A DNA stretch of 64,000 bases from Gordonia hydrophobica NBRC 16057 (GTDB taxonomy: Bacteria > Actinomycetota > Actinomycetes > Mycobacteriales > Mycobacteriaceae): positions 620,001-684,000 of the forward strand of contig NZ_BCWU01000001.1 in assembly GCF_001592365.1 (NCBI RefSeq), written 5' to 3'. Below the pieces are notes generated by a model that did not search any database, was not told where the DNA came from, and worked only from the letters and a program-made list of their open reading frames with translations. The position numbers and the translations under genes are program-made. Below are positions 60,423-64,000 of this stretch, one piece after another. Positions within the stretch are counted from its first letter, which is position 1, and the number at the start of each line of letters is the position of its first letter.

Positions 60423-61117
60423 ACCGATCCGAGGAACCCGTACCGGAGCAGGGCGACGCCGCAGCGACGCGGCGCCCCGTCAACCGGCGCTTCCAAGCCA
60501 TCGCATCGGTGCTGATCCTGCTGGCCGCGCTCGGCCTCTGGGGTGCGTCGCGCATGAAGTGGGCGACGGTGCTCGTCGGTGAGGATCCGCCGTACCCGTC
60601 GCGCGAGGTCACGGTGACCGGCAGCGACTGGAGTCCGTGGCTGGTGGCGGTCGCGCTCGCGATGGTCGCGGCGGTCGTCGCGCAGTTCGCCGTGCGCGGA
60701 CTGCTGCTGCGCGGGGTGGCGATCCTGGTCGCGCTCGGCGGCGCGGTGTCGGTGATCCCGGCGATCTCGTTGCTCACCGAAGGCGAGGGCAATCTGTACG
60801 TGGTGAAGATGGCGGGCGTGTCGGACCGCTCGCCGGTGGTCGGGATCCCGGTCGAGTCGATGCCGGGCTATCTGGTGATCGTATCGGCGATCTGTGCCGT
60901 GCTCGGCGCCGTCTTCATGATGCGGACGGCCAACCAGGGCGGCATGTCGTCCAAGTACGATTCGCCCGCAGCGCGCCGCGAGGAACTGGAGCGCAAGGTG
61001 TTCGCCGAGCGTGAGCGCGCGGCGGCGGCCGGGGAACCGGCGGCGACGGAGACCAACGAACGGCTCCTCTGGGACTCCCTCGACGAGGGCATCGACCCCA
61101 CCGACGACGAGAAGTAG
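60419..61117 (+). CDS. Trp-operon-associated membrane protein (TIGR02234 type, Rv1610-like)
   Basis: A 232-aa protein with four transmembrane helices (about 27-46, 73-93, 97-117, 148-170) and a charged C-terminal tail. This family is found only next to trp genes in actinobacteria; its function is unknown, possibly in tryptophan pathway regulation or transport. Start GTG 60419 overlaps trpE (GTGA). Its stop (61115-61117) directly abuts the stop of the convergent VWA gene; trpC does not follow as it does in M. tuberculosis. Confidence 0.85.
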   Translation: MNRSEEPVPEQGDAAATRRPVNRRFQAIASVLILLAALGLWGASRMKWATVLVGEDPPYPSREVTVTGSDWSPWLVAVALAMVAAVVAQFAVRGLLLRGVAILVALGGAVSVIPAISLLTEGEGNLYVVKMAGVSDRSPVVGIPVESMPGYLVIVSAICAVLGAVFMMRTANQGGMSSKYDSPAARREELERKVFAERERAAAAGEPAATETNERLLWDSLDEGIDPTDDEK

Positions 61118-62266
61118 TCACTCGACCACGGTGATGTCGCGGTTCGCCGCCCAGTCGCCCACGTCCTGGCGTTCGATCGCCGCCGCCATCAGATCGGGGA
61201 ACTGGTCCGGCGTGCACGCGAACGACGGGACGCCGAGTCCCGTCAGCCGACCGGCGAGGTCGGCGTCGAACGCAGGCGTGCCGGAGTCGGCGAGCGCCAG
61301 CAGCGCGATCATGGTGGCACCCGAGTCGACGATCGATCGCGCCCGCTCCAGCAGTTCGTCGGCCACCCCGCCCTCGTACAGATCACTGATCAGCACGAAC
61401 ACGGTCTCCGCGGGACGCTCGATCTGCGACTGGCAGTACCCGACGGCGCGGTTGATGTCGGTGCCGCCGCCGAGTTGCACGCCGAACAGGATATCGACCG
61501 GGTCGTGCATCTCCTCGGTCAGATCCACCACCTCGGTGTCGAACACGACGAGACGGGTCCGCACCGAGCGGAGCGACGCGAGGACTGCGCCGAAGACACT
61601 GGCGAACACCACCGATTCGGCCATCGACCCGGACTGGTCGATGCACAGCACGATGTCGCGCTCCACCTGCGACTGTCGCCGCGCATAGCCGACGAGGCGC
61701 TCCGGAATCACCGTCGTGTAGTCGGGTTGGTAGTGCTTCAGGTTCGCGGCGATGGTGCGGTTCCAATCGATGTCGGCCGGGCGCGGTCGGCTGGTGCGTG
61801 CCGAGCGGTCGAGCGCCCCGGTCACCGCCTGGACCGTCGCGCTGCGCAGCCGTTGCTCCAACTGGTCGGTCACCTGGCGGACGACGTGCCGCGCGGTCTC
61901 GCGTGAGTGTTCGTCCATCACCTGATTGAGGCCGATCAACGTGCTCACCAACGCGACGTCGGGTTGGACGGCGGCCATCATCTCCGGCTCCAGCAGCAGT
62001 TGCTTCAAGCCCAGCCGGTCCATCGCGTCGGCCTGCATCACCTGAACCACCGATGAGGGGAAGTAGGTGCGGATGTCGCCGAGCCAGCGCGCGACGCGCG
62101 GCTGGGATCGGCCGAGTCCGCCGCGCCGCGGACCGTCGTACAGCTGGGACAGCACCTGGTCGCGGGCCGCGTCCGCGCCCTGCAGGTCGCCGGCCGCTCC
62201 GCCGATCCCATCGGCCTCACCGCCGCCGAGCACCAGCCGCCACCGCGTCAATCGATCGTCATTCAT
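61118..62266 (-). CDS. VWA domain protein (YehP-like)
   Basis: A 382-aa protein. The C-terminal von Willebrand A domain (about 204-375) has a complete MIDAS: D210-x-S212-x-S214 (in CIDQSGSM), T269/D270 (GGTD) and D295 (SDLYEGG). The N-terminal 200 residues are helical with no known motif. VWA proteins of this type partner with a MoxR AAA ATPase and a DUF5682 protein (E. coli YehL, YehM, YehP) in a system of unknown function. ATG 62266 overlaps the stop of the upstream DUF5682 gene (ATGA), so the two are translated together. The stop abuts the stop of the trp-associated gene. Confidence 0.85.
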   Translation of the reverse strand: MNDDRLTRWRLVLGGGEADGIGGAAGDLQGADAARDQVLSQLYDGPRRGGLGRSQPRVARWLGDIRTYFPSSVVQVMQADAMDRLGLKQLLLEPEMMAAVQPDVALVSTLIGLNQVMDEHSRETARHVVRQVTDQLEQRLRSATVQAVTGALDRSARTSRPRPADIDWNRTIAANLKHYQPDYTTVIPERLVGYARRQSQVERDIVLCIDQSGSMAESVVFASVFGAVLASLRSVRTRLVVFDTEVVDLTEEMHDPVDILFGVQLGGGTDINRAVGYCQSQIERPAETVFVLISDLYEGGVADELLERARSIVDSGATMIALLALADSGTPAFDADLAGRLTGLGVPSFACTPDQFPDLMAAAIERQDVGDWAANRDITVVE

Positions 62267-64000
62267 GCCGACTGTCCTCCGATGAGTGCGGCGACCGTCG
62301 CGATCGCCGGAGCGGCTTGGGCGAGGTCGAACCGATGGTGGTCGACGGACTGCTCGGTGCGGGCGAGCGATGCGCCGATGATGCGACGTTCCGACGGGGT
62401 GAACTCCGAGAACGTGCGGCGAAGCAGCGGCAGGAGATCGTCGAAGACGGTCGTCGGGGCCTCCGACATCCACCGGTCGACGACGGCGAGGAGTGCCGCG
62501 TCGTGCATCAACACCAGGGCATCACCCGCCAGGAACCCGTCGAGCCATCCGGCGGCGTCGATCGGGTCCGCGGCGGGAGCGAGCGCCAGCCCCATCCGAC
62601 GCTCCACCTCGTCGCGGTCCACGCGGTCGGCGTCGAGCAGCATGCGGGTCGCTCGCCCGACGAGCGTGCCCGGAGCCCGATCGTGATCGGCGACCCGGTT
62701 CAGGGCTCCGAACCAGTATTCGGTCAGCTCGTCTGCGCCGAGCAGCATCAGTCCTCGATGGGCCGACTCGATCGCGGTCCGCAGGACGACGGCGGCGTCG
62801 TTGCCGAGCCCGGCGACCGCGGGCGGCAGGCCCAGACATGCGCGGACGGCGGTCTGATCGAGCACCTCGCGAACATCTGCGGTCGTCACCTGGCGCACGT
62901 TCCCGTAGCGGCACACCCGGGCGAGCGGCTCGATCGCGGCGAGCAGGTCGGGGACATCGGTGTGCGCGGCGGCGCGATCGGCGAGCGCCGCGACCACCGG
63001 ACCGGTCGGGAGCTCGGCCAGCAGACACCCGTCGATCAGCTCCGACAGCGCGGCGAGATCGGTCGCCTCGGCGGCGTCGGCGGCGATCTTCGCGGCGGCC
63101 GCCGACTCCACGGTCGTTCCGTACACCGAGGCCTCGACGACGGCGACGGCCATCGTCGGATCCCACTCGAGTTCCCACGCCTCTTTGAAGGTTCCGGTGG
63201 TGGGGCCGGTCTCACCGGGCAGGCCCCAGGTGATCCCGAGCGCGCGGAGTCGATGCAGGAGGACGGATTTGGCTCGACCGGAGTCGGTCCGCAGGTCCAG
63301 CATCACGCTCTTGGCTTGGGCGGCCGGGCGGAGCCGGCAGCTGCGCTGGAGTCGCTGCAGGTCGGCGGCGAGGGGGACCAGCGGCGCCGATTCGGGAACG
63401 GCCCCGACATCGGCGCCGACCACCAGCGCGTCGTTCACGAGGGAGAGCGGCAGTCGGTCGCCGTCCGCGAGGACGGACAACGCGGCGTCGTCGAGTTCGG
63501 CCAGCCCCGGATGCGGTCGGCCGCGCAGCGTCGCGAGCGAGTCCGCGAGCCGAACGGCGTCGACGACGGCGGCGGGCGACGCCGGCCGCCCCTGTGTGCG
63601 GAGCTCCCGCGCCACCCGGACCATCCACGAGGCGGCAGCCTGCCCGGTGTCCTGTCCGTCGCGCCGGGCGTCGAAGAGGTGGCGGTACCACCCGGGCGAG
63701 GCCACGCCCGCGCCGTAGCCGGACCACTGGCTCAGCCGCGTCGCCGTCCACGGCACCCATGCGGCGGCGACCTTGGTCTTCGGCAGACCGCGCAGCAACC
63801 GATTGTCGGCGGCGGCCGACGGCATCCGCGCAGGATCCAGTGCGGGCGCATGCCACGCGCCGCACACCACCGCGATCCGCAGGCGACCCGCCTTGAGCGC
63901 CGCACGCAGGGACTTGCGCATCGCGGCCTCGCGGACGGCCGTCATCGCCGACCCCAACTGATTCGACGCGGTCTCGAGGTCGAGCACCTTCTCGTCGTCG
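62263..64000 (-). CDS. DUF5682 family protein (YehM-like), 5' end beyond window
   Basis: At least 579 aa are visible; the frame is open at the right edge, so the N-terminus is missing and the gene is incomplete here. The motif VVCGAWHAPAL (about 40 residues from the edge) is the family signature, and a region of helical repeats covers the rest. No enzymatic motif is recognisable. In other bacteria such genes sit with a MoxR-like ATPase, a VWA protein and a SWIM zinc-finger protein, so those are expected just beyond base 64000. It is translationally coupled to the VWA gene by a 4-bp overlap. Confidence 0.8.
   Translation of the reverse strand, partial: DDEKVLDLETASNQLGSAMTAVREAAMRKSLRAALKAGRLRIAVVCGAWHAPALDPARMPSAAADNRLLRGLPKTKVAAAWVPWTATRLSQWSGYGAGVASPGWYRHLFDARRDGQDTGQAAASWMVRVARELRTQGRPASPAAVVDAVRLADSLATLRGRPHPGLAELDDAALSVLADGDRLPLSLVNDALVVGADVGAVPESAPLVPLAADLQRLQRSCRLRPAAQAKSVMLDLRTDSGRAKSVLLHRLRALGITWGLPGETGPTTGTFKEAWELEWDPTMAVAVVEASVYGTTVESAAAAKIAADAAEATDLAALSELIDGCLLAELPTGPVVAALADRAAAHTDVPDLLAAIEPLARVCRYGNVRQVTTADVREVLDQTAVRACLGLPPAVAGLGNDAAVVLRTAIESAHRGLMLLGADELTEYWFGALNRVADHDRAPGTLVGRATRMLLDADRVDRDEVERRMGLALAPAADPIDAAGWLDGFLAGDALVLMHDAALLAVVDRWMSEAPTTVFDDLLPLLRRTFSEFTPSERRIIGASLARTEQSVDHHRFDLAQAAPAIATVAALIGGQSA

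Overview
The window is one contiguous chromosomal stretch of a high-GC actinomycete of the order Mycobacteriales. Gordonia or a close relative is the best guess; this is an inference from gene content, codon use and gene order, not a proven identification. Markers include FtsZ-SepF-Wag31, a complete yrbEAB-mceABCDEF operon with an Mce-associated protein, MTB12-like secreted domains, a 13E12/DUF222 HNH protein, a BioQ-type and an NrtR-type regulator, the bifunctional HisA/PriA, and an ultrashort ileS T-box. Almost all of it is core chromosome with gene order shared with M. tuberculosis and Corynebacterium, apart from a few accessory patches.

Layout. (1) 1-5117: tail of the division cluster: ftsZ 3' end, pgeF, yggS-like, sepF (strong terminator behind it), yggT, wag31 and a proline-rich membrane protein. 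(2) 5124-20896: housekeeping block: T-box-controlled ileS, an SGNH hydrolase, dinB with a small upstream partner, ansA, two lipoproteins, lspA-rluD, dnaE1, a small membrane protein and ilvA, closed by a hairpin. (3) 20897-30560: one mce operon transcribed rightward and ending in an inverted-repeat cluster. (4) 30561-32672: DUF222/HNH gene and a 0.76-kb gene-free, partly AT-rich stretch with short tandem repeats. (5) 32673-37816: leftward run bioQ-like tetR, acyltransferase, treY. (6) 37859-43201: biotin operon bioA-bioF-bioD-bioB-bsaP-membrane protein, with two BioQ-like operators in front. (7) 43164-45976: NAD unit: divergent nrtR-like regulator, a near-perfect palindrome, then nadA-nadC with no nadB. 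(8) 45994-51384: small accessory genes (AHSA1/ArsR pair with palindromic operators, methyltransferase, DUF1801, ElaA-like GNAT, and an MTB12-like membrane protein plus ABC transporter behind an IdeR-like box). (9) 51430-61117: histidine operon hisD-C-B-H-x-A-impA-F-I running through a tautomerase into trpE and the trp-associated membrane protein. (10) 61118-64000: on the opposite strand, a VWA protein translationally coupled to a DUF5682 protein cut by the window edge, in the place where trpC would be expected.

How the genes work together. FtsZ, SepF and Wag31 link septum formation with polar growth. PriA serves both histidine and tryptophan synthesis, which fits trpE at the end of the his operon and the lack of trpF. 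LspA processes the lipoproteins encoded beside it and in the mce operon. BioQ and NrtR are local repressors with visible palindromic sites.

The most interesting items are the VWA-DUF5682 module (related to E. coli YehP/YehM, function unknown) abutting the trp genes, nadA-nadC without nadB, the 36-bp in-frame tandem repeats that give HisC an N-terminal extension, and the regulatory palindromes. No tRNA, rRNA, CRISPR array, prophage or insertion sequence was recognised.
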